Of a stretch of DNA of 64,000 nucleotides, positions 33,976 through 42,278 are shown one piece after another. Below the pieces are notes generated by a model. That model did no database searches and was not told the DNA's origin. It saw only the letters and a list, made by a program, of their open reading frames with translations. Each line of letters starts with the position of its first letter. Position 1 is the stretch's first letter. The position numbers and the translations under genes were made by a program. The stretch spans positions 356,000-419,999 of the forward strand of contig NZ_CAMAPC010000003.1 of NCBI RefSeq assembly GCF_945859825.1, written 5' to 3'. This stretch comes from Pseudoalteromonas holothuriae. GTDB taxonomy: Bacteria; Pseudomonadota; Gammaproteobacteria; Enterobacterales; Alteromonadaceae.

Positions 33976-35184
33976 TTAACCCTGACGTTCAAGTGCCGCA
34001 CCATAAAAACCATCAAAGTCGCTATTGATACCAGGCTGCAGGTGCAACTCTTCAACAAGTTTAAACTGCGTATTATTAGCCAAAAAGGTTTGTACTTGCT
34101 GCTGGTTCTCACTCGGTAGAATTGAGCAAGTTGCATACACCAAGCGCCCGCCCGGCTTACACATTTGGCTGTAACGCTGCAAAATTTCAGCTTGGAGTGA
34201 CACCAATGCGTTAATGTTTTCGCTTTTTAAAAGCCATTTAGCATCTGGATTTCGACGCAATACGCCAGTACCAGAGCATGGCACATCTAATAACACACGG
34301 TCAAATTTATTTTTTAAGCGTTTGATAGTTTTGCTATTTTTAATTTCTCTTGTTTCAAGCATATGCACACCTGCACGTTTAGCACGCTTTTTTAGCGTAT
34401 CTAATTTGTGCTGGTGAATATCCATAGCAAGCACATAGCCTTTGTTTTGCATTAACGCAGCAATATGTAAACTTTTACCACCAGCACCTGCGCATGCATC
34501 AACTACACGCTGACCCGCTTTTGGTTCAAGTAGCTGAGCAATTTGCTGTGAGCCTGCATCTTGCATTTCAAACCAACCTTGTGAAAACGCTTGAGATTTG
34601 AATAAGTGTCCATATTGCGTTACCTCAAGTGCCTCGCTACTTGGCAAGTGCTCACATTCAATTTTTTCTTGAGCAAGAGAAGTTTTTAAATCGCTAAGGC
34701 TACACTTAAGTGTATTTGCTCTGAGGTAAGTTTTAGCAGGTACATTTAAGCCCTGAGCGATAAGGGGCCACTGCTCTCCCAATTCCTCAGACGCTTTTTG
34801 CCATAACCAATCAGGGTAACTGTTCACTTGTGCAATACTGGCCTGCGCCAAGTTATTATTAAGCTTATCAATATCCAAGCTCTTAAACTCAGGCCAATCA
34901 GGCACTTTACTGGTACTTAACAATTGATAAGCACCCCAAATAGACCATACTAATACGCTTTTATTGTCATCACCATTTAATGCCACAGTCAATTTGCGCC
35001 ACCAACGGATAATATTATAGGTGTCTGTTACAAAAGTTTTTCTTTTTAAAAGGTCCCAATATGGCTGCTCGCTTAGAACTCTTTCGATCACTTTGTCAGC
35101 ATATTGCTCTGTAAACATGATTTGCTCTAGAGCTGAAATTTGCGTTTCTACATATTGACGTTCTGCGTACACAGACAACCTCAT
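33976..35184 (-). CDS. RsmB/NOP2-family RNA m5C methyltransferase
   Basis: A 402-residue SAM-dependent enzyme that methylates cytosine C5 in rRNA or tRNA. The SAM motif VVDACAGAGGKSLHIAALMQ, the catalytic motif LLDVPCSGTGVLRRNPDAKW with its Cys, and the second Cys in YATCSILPSEN are all present. The N-terminal region is a helical RNA-binding part without the NusB domain of classical RsmB. Length suits the YebU-unlike shorter subgroup. The exact target base is not deducible. Confidence 0.9.
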   Translation of the reverse strand: MRLSVYAERQYVETQISALEQIMFTEQYADKVIERVLSEQPYWDLLKRKTFVTDTYNIIRWWRKLTVALNGDDNKSVLVWSIWGAYQLLSTSKVPDWPEFKSLDIDKLNNNLAQASIAQVNSYPDWLWQKASEELGEQWPLIAQGLNVPAKTYLRANTLKCSLSDLKTSLAQEKIECEHLPSSEALEVTQYGHLFKSQAFSQGWFEMQDAGSQQIAQLLEPKAGQRVVDACAGAGGKSLHIAALMQNKGYVLAMDIHQHKLDTLKKRAKRAGVHMLETREIKNSKTIKRLKNKFDRVLLDVPCSGTGVLRRNPDAKWLLKSENINALVSLQAEILQRYSQMCKPGGRLVYATCSILPSENQQQVQTFLANNTQFKLVEELHLQPGINSDFDGFYGAALERQG

Positions 35185-35563
35185 TATTCAATAATATCAG
35201 CGCCAATTGTAACTTTTTTTCGTTATGACAGCGAATAATTCTAATCTGGTTAGCTCATTAAAACGAATTACAGTAAATTATTTTCCGACTAAACAATGCA
35301 CTTATATCCCAATAAATAGTTTTCATTTTAACAATTATTTACATATCTATTATTGCCTGAAATTCACTATCAGTTACCATAGCTATATATCTAGCTTGCA
35401 TAGCCAAACACTATCTTTTTTACTTAATAGTAAGTTATATAGGTAAAGGTTAGGCAGTAACACAAAGCATGGATGATTTTTGTTGAACTAGCCTACTCTA
35501 TGTTTAACAACAAAGCCGATAGTGCCCGCTATCGGCTTTTTACTAAATGACTACTTTAATGTG
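35185..35563. other. Gene-free AT-rich region
   Basis: I see no supported gene. A 73-residue plus-strand frame here has no ribosome site or domain and unusual composition. The right end has the chitinase terminator. Confidence 0.5.
35512..35540 (-). terminator. Terminator of the chitinase gene
   Basis: AAAGCCGATAG pairs perfectly with CTATCGGCTTT around TGCCCG, 25 bp after the chitinase stop, with T runs on both strands. Confidence 0.85.
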
Positions 35564-37006
35564 TTATTTAGCATCTCGAATAAATTTCCAAGGCTGAGAG
35601 TTATCTGGAATATCACCTTTAGTCCACCACTTGGCCTCGTAAATTGCGCCTTTGTAACTTGCTTGATCGCCGCCTAGATATACTTTATCTGTATCCCAAC
35701 CAGCTACACCACCCACTGGCGGCTCATCTACAGGAGGCTCGAGCGTGTCTACAACTCTTACAGCAGGCCAGCTCGCATGCGATTGGTAAAAGTTAGTTAC
35801 ACACTTTTTATAATCACCTGGAACCAGCGCCGAGTAAGCCGTTTGGTAACCCACTAATTTACACTCAAATGAATAGCCACCGGGTCTATCTGAGTAATAA
35901 GCCCAATCTCCTTCCCAGTTGGTATAAAGTACATCGGTCGCACCATTTAAATTCAAACTTCCATAGGGCGTTTGCTGCCAACAAGTATTCTCTTCATCTG
36001 TTTCAATAGGAATGTTATAATAATGCGACAACCCTTCCCAATAACGAATACGATTAACAGGTTGGCCTTTATTTTTATTTTGTGCGCCACATTCAATACC
36101 ACCATTGATCACATTAATGGTAGTACCGAATCCGTAGCCAATACCAGCATCTTGTTCACGCTGCGATGGTAACCATGTTCTATCAATCACATGTAACATG
36201 GCAGGTTTTGGCGCTTGTGGGGTTAAAAAGAACCAAATAGCCGACGCTAAATTTAACCAAGAGTCAGCTACCAACCCTGGATTATTTAGTAATACTGTTG
36301 CATCGCCATCAAACATCACTTCTGAAAATGCGCCATAGTTAAAATGATAAGAGAGCTGTTTAGCGCCACGGCCAAAGTATCCTTGCCCATCTGCACATGG
36401 CCAGCGTCTGTTTTGCCAATCATTTTGGCCACATCCAGTGGTATAACCAGGTTGGCCCTCTGCCCAGCCCATTTCTCTAACATGCACTAATGCTTGTTGC
36501 CATTCCTCTAGACCTTGTGGGTTATCAGACACATTGTCTTTGCCAATATGCCCACCTGTTTCTTGTGCAAAATGTGCAAAGGCAGTGATAATTGATTTTT
36601 TACAGATTTCATCTGCATTTCGGCCATCTGTATAGTCGCCACAAAATGCAGGAAACTTACCAATAGCACGTAAAAATCGCGTGTAGGTATATTCTGGCGC
36701 CGCCATGTGCGTTAAAAAGTCCCATTGGGCTTGCGGGAATACACTTTCTACCCGCTTTACATTACTTGGGTTTGCAGCACGACCCGGCAGAATTGCTTCT
36801 ACAGAAGTGTTATCAAGTGTTTGTAGCGCTTTTGCCCAAGTTGCATACATCGGATTGCTTGTTTTGCTTTTAGCTGCCTCGGCTAATTCAACTTTTGAGA
36901 CTAAATAGCCACCAGGGTTTTGCGGGTCCGGTTCGATAGTCATTGCACTTGCAGACGCAATAGCGACTAAATTTAGCGCCATCATTATAGGGGTTAACTT
37001 ATACAT
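35564..37006 (-). CDS. Secreted GH19 chitinase with C-terminal chitin-binding module
   Basis: A 480-residue enzyme hydrolysing chitin. A signal peptide (about 1-22, ending SASA) and a 70-residue linker lead to the GH19 domain: AFAHFAQETGGHIGKDN with the first catalytic Glu, REMGWAEGQPGY with the probable second, GYFGRGAKQLSYHFNYG, and WFFLTPQAPKPAMLHVI. After a Pro-rich linker (EPPVDEPPVGG), a CBM5/12 module ends the protein (WDTDKVYLGGDQ, YEAKWWTKGDIP). ATG 37006 follows AAGGAAG; an earlier frame start adds 25 unlikely residues. It stands alone with its own terminator. Confidence 0.93.
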   Translation of the reverse strand: MYKLTPIMMALNLVAIASASAMTIEPDPQNPGGYLVSKVELAEAAKSKTSNPMYATWAKALQTLDNTSVEAILPGRAANPSNVKRVESVFPQAQWDFLTHMAAPEYTYTRFLRAIGKFPAFCGDYTDGRNADEICKKSIITAFAHFAQETGGHIGKDNVSDNPQGLEEWQQALVHVREMGWAEGQPGYTTGCGQNDWQNRRWPCADGQGYFGRGAKQLSYHFNYGAFSEVMFDGDATVLLNNPGLVADSWLNLASAIWFFLTPQAPKPAMLHVIDRTWLPSQREQDAGIGYGFGTTINVINGGIECGAQNKNKGQPVNRIRYWEGLSHYYNIPIETDEENTCWQQTPYGSLNLNGATDVLYTNWEGDWAYYSDRPGGYSFECKLVGYQTAYSALVPGDYKKCVTNFYQSHASWPAVRVVDTLEPPVDEPPVGGVAGWDTDKVYLGGDQASYKGAIYEAKWWTKGDIPDNSQPWKFIRDAK

Positions 37007-37288
37007 GTTGTTCTTCCTTTTTATATGTTGTATCGAGTGAGAAACAAAAAGTTTACACACTGATTTAAGAGTATTAACCAAATGACATCGCTGTCAATGA
37101 ATTTATGTGAAGGAATGTAACAATTAAATAGCTCAATTAGCATTCAAAATTCAAAGCATAAATATGCAATCTGTTCATTTTTAAATAAAATAATTTATCT
37201 AAACGCCCTTGTACCTGCATTTTCATGAAGATTTATTATCAAATTCACAGTAAGGTAATAAAGTGAAAATAATTCAGGTGAATTGGGT

Positions 37289-37846
37289 ATGATTATAACG
37301 CAATTGCGTTCAGAGCATTTTGAAGCCGTAGTAAAACTTGCTAACCAAGTGCATGGTGAAAACTACCTTGATATGCAGGGTATAAAAAAAATGGTTGAAG
37401 CTGGAACTAAGTTTGAGATTAACGCTTGCTTTGTAGCACTTGATGAAAAAAATCAACTTATTGGCTTTAGAACCAGTTACGCCGCAAAGCAATGGTCAAT
37501 AGATAAATGGTGCACCCCAAAAGCGTGGCCCGTTTTACCATCTCAAATGGCTTACTTTAAATGTATTGCTGTTGCACCTGAGGCGCAAGGACAGGGTATT
37601 GGCCCCAAGTTATTGCATGCTTCAGTTGTGGCATTAAGACAGCAAGGTGCATTAGCTGGTGTATCCCACCTTTGGAAGCAAAGCCCAGGCGGTGGCGCGG
37701 TTAAATACTTTACCAAGGCTGGCGGTAAACTAGTTAAAACACATAATGACCGTTGGTTAGAGAACTGCATAAATGATGGCTATAAATGCACATTATGCGG
37801 TAGTGAGTGCCATTGCCAAGCCGCTGAAATGGTGCTGCTATTTTAA
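37289..37846 (+). CDS. GNAT acetyltransferase with C-terminal cysteine cluster
   Basis: A 185-residue acetyltransferase. The core is seen in YFKCIAVAPEAQGQGIGPKL with the QGxGxG acetyl-CoA loop. Unusually, the last 25 residues contain YKCTLCGSECHCQ, a cysteine- and histidine-rich tail that could bind zinc. ATG 37289 is preferred over TTG 37283. It precedes the flavoprotein gene by 15 bp, so the two are probably cotranscribed and may act on the same amine or amino acid. Confidence 0.83.
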   Translation: MIITQLRSEHFEAVVKLANQVHGENYLDMQGIKKMVEAGTKFEINACFVALDEKNQLIGFRTSYAAKQWSIDKWCTPKAWPVLPSQMAYFKCIAVAPEAQGQGIGPKLLHASVVALRQQGALAGVSHLWKQSPGGGAVKYFTKAGGKLVKTHNDRWLENCINDGYKCTLCGSECHCQAAEMVLLF

Positions 37847-37861
37847 CCTTTAAGAATAAAA

Positions 37862-39205
37862 ATGACTATGAACAACAATCATTACGACCCACTAACCCAT
37901 ATGAACTGTCAAGCGTCAGGCTACGCACCAAGCTATTGGGCAAGTACCATAGATTTACCAACGCCAAATAAGGCACCTAGCAACGATACGCATTTTGAAG
38001 TCGCTATTATTGGAGGTGGTTTCAGCGGCTTGTTAACAGCCTACTATTTAGCACATCATCACAATATTAGCTGTTGCGTTCTTGAAGCTAATCAAGTGGG
38101 TTTTGGCGCCAGTGCACGCAATGCTGGTTTTGTATTAAAAGGATCTGGACGTTTAAGTTACCCGCAAATGGCTAACAAGTGGGGAATGGATATCTGCCAA
38201 GGTATTTATGATGAATTTAGTGAGGCCGTGAGTCGGGTTGAATCTTTGATCAGCGACCATAATATCGATTGTGAGCCTCAAGCTAAGGGCTATTTAAAAG
38301 TGGCTCATAATCAAAAAGCAATGCAAAACCTACGTGCTCAAGCAAACTTTTTGCAGAGCTTAGGCGGCAATGCCCAATTTTTAACACCATCAGAGCTTGA
38401 GCAAAGTTATATGCTAAATCAACAAGCTTTTGGTGCAATGCGCTTACCTGATGGATTCGGCGTAAACCCTTTGAAGTTACTACTTGGCTATCGAGATATG
38501 GCAATTAAAGCGGGTGTAACTATATATGAAAACTCACTCGTAACTCATGTTGAGTCAAAGAATAAACAACATAGGTTAAGCGTCAATAATATATCGATCA
38601 CTGCTAAGACTCTAGTCTACGCTGGCAATGCTTATAATAACAAACAGTCTCATACACTTATAAATAATCGCTACCTGCCCATTTTAAGTAGTATTTTAGT
38701 CACTCGTCCATTAAGTGAAGAAGAACTTATGCTTACTGGCTTGAAAACCCACCAAGTCACCATGGACACTCGAACTCTAAAATATTATTACCGTTTATTA
38801 CCAGATAAGCGTATTTTATTTGGTGGACGAGGCGCTGTATTTGCAAAACATCAAGACTCCCCTGTTTATCTTAATAATTTAAAGCAAGGACTAGCCGATA
38901 TTTTTCCTTCGCTTACCAAGATTGAGCATGACTATTACTGGAATGGCTTTATTGCAGCAGCACTGGATGACATGCCCCATGTTTATCTAAATAATAACGT
39001 AGGCTATATTCTTGGTTACTGTGGTGCGGGTGTATCATTTAGCGCGCAAGCCGCCTACAGAATGGCTCAATTGGTTGCACAAAAAGCAGTGCCTAATTTA
39101 CCTTTATATCAAACTCCCCTGCCGTATTTACCCTTCGCCAGCTTTAGACGATTTGGCCAATTAGCCTATTATCAATACGCACGGGTCAAAGATAAACTAG
39201 GGTAA
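37862..39205 (+). CDS. FAD-dependent oxidoreductase of the D-amino-acid-oxidase family
   Basis: A 447-residue flavoprotein. The dinucleotide-binding motif VAIIGGGFSGLLTAYYLA is at about residues 42-59, then the DAO-type GFGASARNAGFVLKGSG, RTLKYYYRLLPDKRILFGGR, and near the end GYCGAGVSFSAQAA. It resembles gamma-glutamylputrescine oxidase and related amine or amino-acid oxidases. It should oxidise a secondary or primary amine and reduce oxygen or quinone. The substrate is unknown. Two hairpins follow within 150 bp. Confidence 0.88.
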   Translation: MTMNNNHYDPLTHMNCQASGYAPSYWASTIDLPTPNKAPSNDTHFEVAIIGGGFSGLLTAYYLAHHHNISCCVLEANQVGFGASARNAGFVLKGSGRLSYPQMANKWGMDICQGIYDEFSEAVSRVESLISDHNIDCEPQAKGYLKVAHNQKAMQNLRAQANFLQSLGGNAQFLTPSELEQSYMLNQQAFGAMRLPDGFGVNPLKLLLGYRDMAIKAGVTIYENSLVTHVESKNKQHRLSVNNISITAKTLVYAGNAYNNKQSHTLINNRYLPILSSILVTRPLSEEELMLTGLKTHQVTMDTRTLKYYYRLLPDKRILFGGRGAVFAKHQDSPVYLNNLKQGLADIFPSLTKIEHDYYWNGFIAAALDDMPHVYLNNNVGYILGYCGAGVSFSAQAAYRMAQLVAQKAVPNLPLYQTPLPYLPFASFRRFGQLAYYQYARVKDKLG

Positions 39206-39207
39206 GC

Positions 39208-39240
39208 GCGATACCAGTTGCTAATCACAACTAGTATCGC
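39208..39240 (+). terminator. Hairpin just after the flavoprotein gene
   Basis: GCGATACCAGTTG pairs with CAACTAGTATCGC with one mismatch, starting 3 bp after the stop codon. Confidence 0.5.
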
Positions 39241-39329
39241 ACAAAATAGCCAAACACAGGCGATGCAACAGCTTGTTACCCACTTTATTCTACAATCAAG
39301 TGCCAATAAGCTGTAACAAGTATTTACCA

Positions 39330-39356
39330 ACGAAAGTGCATTGCACTTTCGTTTTC
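39330..39356 (+). terminator. Intrinsic terminator
   Basis: ACGAAAGTGC and GCACTTTCGT form a perfect 10-bp stem around ATT, followed by TTTCCTCT. Confidence 0.8.
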
Positions 39357-39477
39357 CTCTAGCAATAAATCAATACATTATTCGTATATTGTCCATTTCA
39401 CCTAATCATAACTTGCATCAGCCAACTAATCCTGTTTAATTATTGTGGACAAACATAATTCAAATTAGGGATATTTT

Positions 39478-40677
39478 ATGAAGTATTCTACTTTGGCATT
39501 GGCTGTTTTTTTTAGCCTGCCTCTGCTAAAACCCGCTATCGCACTAGCTAATTCAGACAAGTCGACTACCTGTGATTTCAATATACCTTCATCTCACTAT
39601 TTGGTTGATGGAACTGAAATGAATGTTCAACCCGGGGATACTATCTGTCTTGCTGCTGGAGAGCGAGGACCACTGAGAGTAAAAAATGTGGTTGGCACAC
39701 AATCACAGCCCATTACTATTACAAATGCAGATGGCGTAGTCGTCAGTAAGCCTTATGAATATAGTATTGCAATAGAGCAATCAAAATGGGTGAGAATTAC
39801 GTCAACTCCAGTAGGTTCTGCCAATCCCTATGGTATTCGCTTAGGTGGAACACTTAGCATTGGCCAACTTAGCGAGCAAGTAGAAGTAGATAATATCGAA
39901 ATTTATCGTGCTCGTTTTGCTGGCATGTTAATTAAAACCGACCCAAATTGCTCTCCAGCAACTTGGGCAGAAAACTTCACGATGACAGGCATTAATATTC
40001 ATCATAACTACATTCATCACACCGAAGAAGGTGAAGGTATGTATGTGGGATACACAGGCTTGAGTAGAACGCTTGAATGTGATGGCGTAGCAACCACTGT
40101 CTACCCTCATAAACTTAAAAATGTGCGTATTCATAACAACAAATTAGAATACATTGCAGCCGATGGTATCCAATTAAACGCTGTGCAAGGTGATGCGCAA
40201 ATCACTAACAATACAATCTACCGTACCGGTGTGAGCCCATTTGCGCCGGTTTGGCAAAACACTGGCATTCAGGTTGGTGGTGACAATGTGCAAGTAAGTG
40301 GTAATTTAATCTACCGCAGCGGCGGTAATGGCATGATGCTCGATGGTGACAACCTCGAAATTACTAACAACAATATTATCTACGCTGGTGAAAACGGTAT
40401 CTTTGCACGTAATGCGGCGCAACAAAATAACCAAAATAGTGGCGGCTTACCGCATATTTATAAAGATAACCTATTTGTGCAGCCAAAAAGCTACGGCATA
40501 AAGTTATATGCGACTAATACATCGGCACCAAATGAAATTAGCAATAATACCATTGAAAATGATGGCCAGTTTGATGCAGCAAATCGTCCAATGACGTTTT
40601 CATTCTTAAATGACCAAGTGGACAGGGAGCTACACAATAACCATCATTATATAGTCGATGAAGGCGAACAAGACTAA
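39478..40677 (+). CDS. Secreted right-handed parallel beta-helix protein
   Basis: A 399-residue protein with signal peptide (about 1-24, ending ALA). It has repeated strands of the PbH1 type (NVRIHNNKLEYIAADGIQLN, AQITNNTIYRTG, VQVSGNLIYRSGGNGMMLDG, LEITNNNIIYAGENGIFARN). Proteins of this fold include polysaccharide lyases and pectinases. I do not see a confirmed catalytic triad, so lyase activity is inference. AGGGATA precedes the ATG. It stands alone and converges with the gene at 40707. Confidence 0.82.
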   Translation: MKYSTLALAVFFSLPLLKPAIALANSDKSTTCDFNIPSSHYLVDGTEMNVQPGDTICLAAGERGPLRVKNVVGTQSQPITITNADGVVVSKPYEYSIAIEQSKWVRITSTPVGSANPYGIRLGGTLSIGQLSEQVEVDNIEIYRARFAGMLIKTDPNCSPATWAENFTMTGINIHHNYIHHTEEGEGMYVGYTGLSRTLECDGVATTVYPHKLKNVRIHNNKLEYIAADGIQLNAVQGDAQITNNTIYRTGVSPFAPVWQNTGIQVGGDNVQVSGNLIYRSGGNGMMLDGDNLEITNNNIIYAGENGIFARNAAQQNNQNSGGLPHIYKDNLFVQPKSYGIKLYATNTSAPNEISNNTIENDGQFDAANRPMTFSFLNDQVDRELHNNHHYIVDEGEQD

Positions 40678-40683
40678 CTTTGC

Positions 40684-40711
40684 TGTAGGAGCGGCATTGC
40701 CCGCTCCTACA
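40684..40711. repeat. GTAGGAGC-type REP-like hairpin
   Basis: TGTAGGAGCGG pairs perfectly with CCGCTCCTACA around CATTGC. The GTAG-headed form resembles REP sequences mobilised by RAYT proteins in other gammaproteobacteria. It overlaps the stop of the minus-strand gene and may end both converging transcripts. Confidence 0.6.
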
Positions 40712-41120
40712 CCTCATGGTTAGCGCGCTTTTTACTCATTAACCATGCAACGAAAATGCAAATGCACTGCATTAACAGTATATTAATGCTAAACCATTGT
40801 AAGCCTTCATAATTCAGCACCATTGAAATAATCAGTAGTGCAGCAAACAAGCTTAAATTTAATTTAGCCGAGCCAAGATACGATGAAACTTCATCGCTTA
40901 GGTAATACAACAACCCAACTAAAAGTAATGTGCAAACCAAGAGGTATATAAAAGTTGCAAAGTAATACTTAACCAAATCAAAAGCTAAAAAATACAGCCA
41001 TAAATTATAATACGCAATAAAGCCTACAAATGTTTGCCTACCTGAGAGCCCAAATACCTTTAACGATACAATTGGCGCAAATAGTGGCAACAAAAATATA
41101 AACCAAATAGATACATTCAT
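40707..41120 (-). CDS. Small integral membrane protein
   Basis: A 137-residue protein with four predicted hydrophobic segments (about residues 4-22, 33-53, 56-76 and 85-125) and a positively charged end. No family recognised. It is next to the secreted protein at 41164 on the same strand (43 bp), so the two may be cotranscribed. Confidence 0.62.
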   Translation of the reverse strand: MNVSIWFIFLLPLFAPIVSLKVFGLSGRQTFVGFIAYYNLWLYFLAFDLVKYYFATFIYLLVCTLLLVGLLYYLSDEVSSYLGSAKLNLSLFAALLIISMVLNYEGLQWFSINILLMQCICIFVAWLMSKKRANHEV

Positions 41121-41163
41121 ATCATACCCTTCAAATGGGGCACCTTAGCACCCCTGAATTATA

Positions 41164-41991
41164 TTAATAGCATACTTGCTGGGCTACATCACCACCACCA
41201 GAGTTAGTCCAAACAGTCACACATATAAAGCCCCTTTCTACATCTCTACCACGATCTCGGCCGCCACCTCCTTCAGAGCCACCTCCAGATGAGCTACCCG
41301 AGCGCACTTCTAATAGACTTCCTCCTTTAATAACTAAGGTGTCACCAGCTTGTAGATCCGTTCTGTACCAATTAGTTCCGGTCAGTATTTCATTAATTGC
41401 TGTAGCAGTTGTAGCCTCAACAAGACTTGAACGAATTATAACACTTAAAGCCGCAGCTACCCGAGCAGCAATTTTTCCAACAGCATTGGCTGTTACCACA
41501 GAGATTGCTATTCGTCTCGCATCGTTATTACCATCAATAAACTCTTGGGTGACAGTAAATTCAACCTTTTTGTTTATAACATAATCCAAAAAATCACTTT
41601 GAACCCATTGCTCACAACTATAGTCAGGGTCATATCTACAATCTAATGGCATGTCTAATGGTTGGACATCATTGGATACAATGCGTGGAACGGTTGGATA
41701 ATAAATGTCTAAGTACTCTTCAAGAGTAATACTTTCTACAAGCTCACTACCATCAAAGAAGTTAAAGACTTGCTCTTTACCAAAGTAAGTATCATAAAAG
41801 CTAAAAATATATCTAAATTCCTGATCTATATTACAACTATAACGGCATAACACATTAAAATGACCATTATCATCTAAGTGTGAAGTTGTTATCTCTCTTT
41901 GATCTAGAGAGTCCATATACGTAGTTAAATCATTAGCATAAGATAATGTTGATATTGCTAAACTTATAAGAAAGATAGTCAATTGTTTCAT
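41164..41991 (-). CDS. Secreted protein of unknown function with Gly/Ser-rich tail
   Basis: A 275-residue protein. Signal peptide about residues 1-19 (ending LSYA); then a region with four cysteines in two pairs (CRYSC, CRYDPDYSC). A helical alanine-rich segment follows (IAISVVTANAVGKIAARVAA), then a low-complexity Gly/Ser/Arg stretch (SGGGSEGGGGRDRGRD) and a last pair of cysteines. I recognise no family. ATG 41991 has GGAA upstream; ATG 42003 is four codons earlier. The alanine-rich helix might interact with membranes. Confidence 0.6.
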   Translation of the reverse strand: MKQLTIFLISLAISTLSYANDLTTYMDSLDQREITTSHLDDNGHFNVLCRYSCNIDQEFRYIFSFYDTYFGKEQVFNFFDGSELVESITLEEYLDIYYPTVPRIVSNDVQPLDMPLDCRYDPDYSCEQWVQSDFLDYVINKKVEFTVTQEFIDGNNDARRIAISVVTANAVGKIAARVAAALSVIIRSSLVEATTATAINEILTGTNWYRTDLQAGDTLVIKGGSLLEVRSGSSSGGGSEGGGGRDRGRDVERGFICVTVWTNSGGGDVAQQVCY

Positions 41992-42278
41992 AAGTAATTC
42001 CATTTATAATTAAAGTCCCCTTCTCATTGAAGGGCCATAACAACAGCCATATTTGGCATTAGAAACCATAGACAAGAAACAAATTAATAATTTAATTTTC
42101 ACGAAAAAAACAAAATAAAGACATAAAGTCCAGCCACACCGATGAGAAAAATATCAATTAGCCACTCCCATTAAAGAAGAGATATATTGAAAAATGTATT
42201 CCAACTCCTATGTCAAACTACCTTGTTTCTACCTTGAATTTTCCAGATAAAAACAACTCAAGCTTCGACTTGGGTGAC

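Noticed and set aside
35225..35446. 73-codon plus-strand frame after the methyltransferase
   Set aside because: No ribosome site or domain; rich in Tyr, Ser and Ile as random AT-rich translation is.
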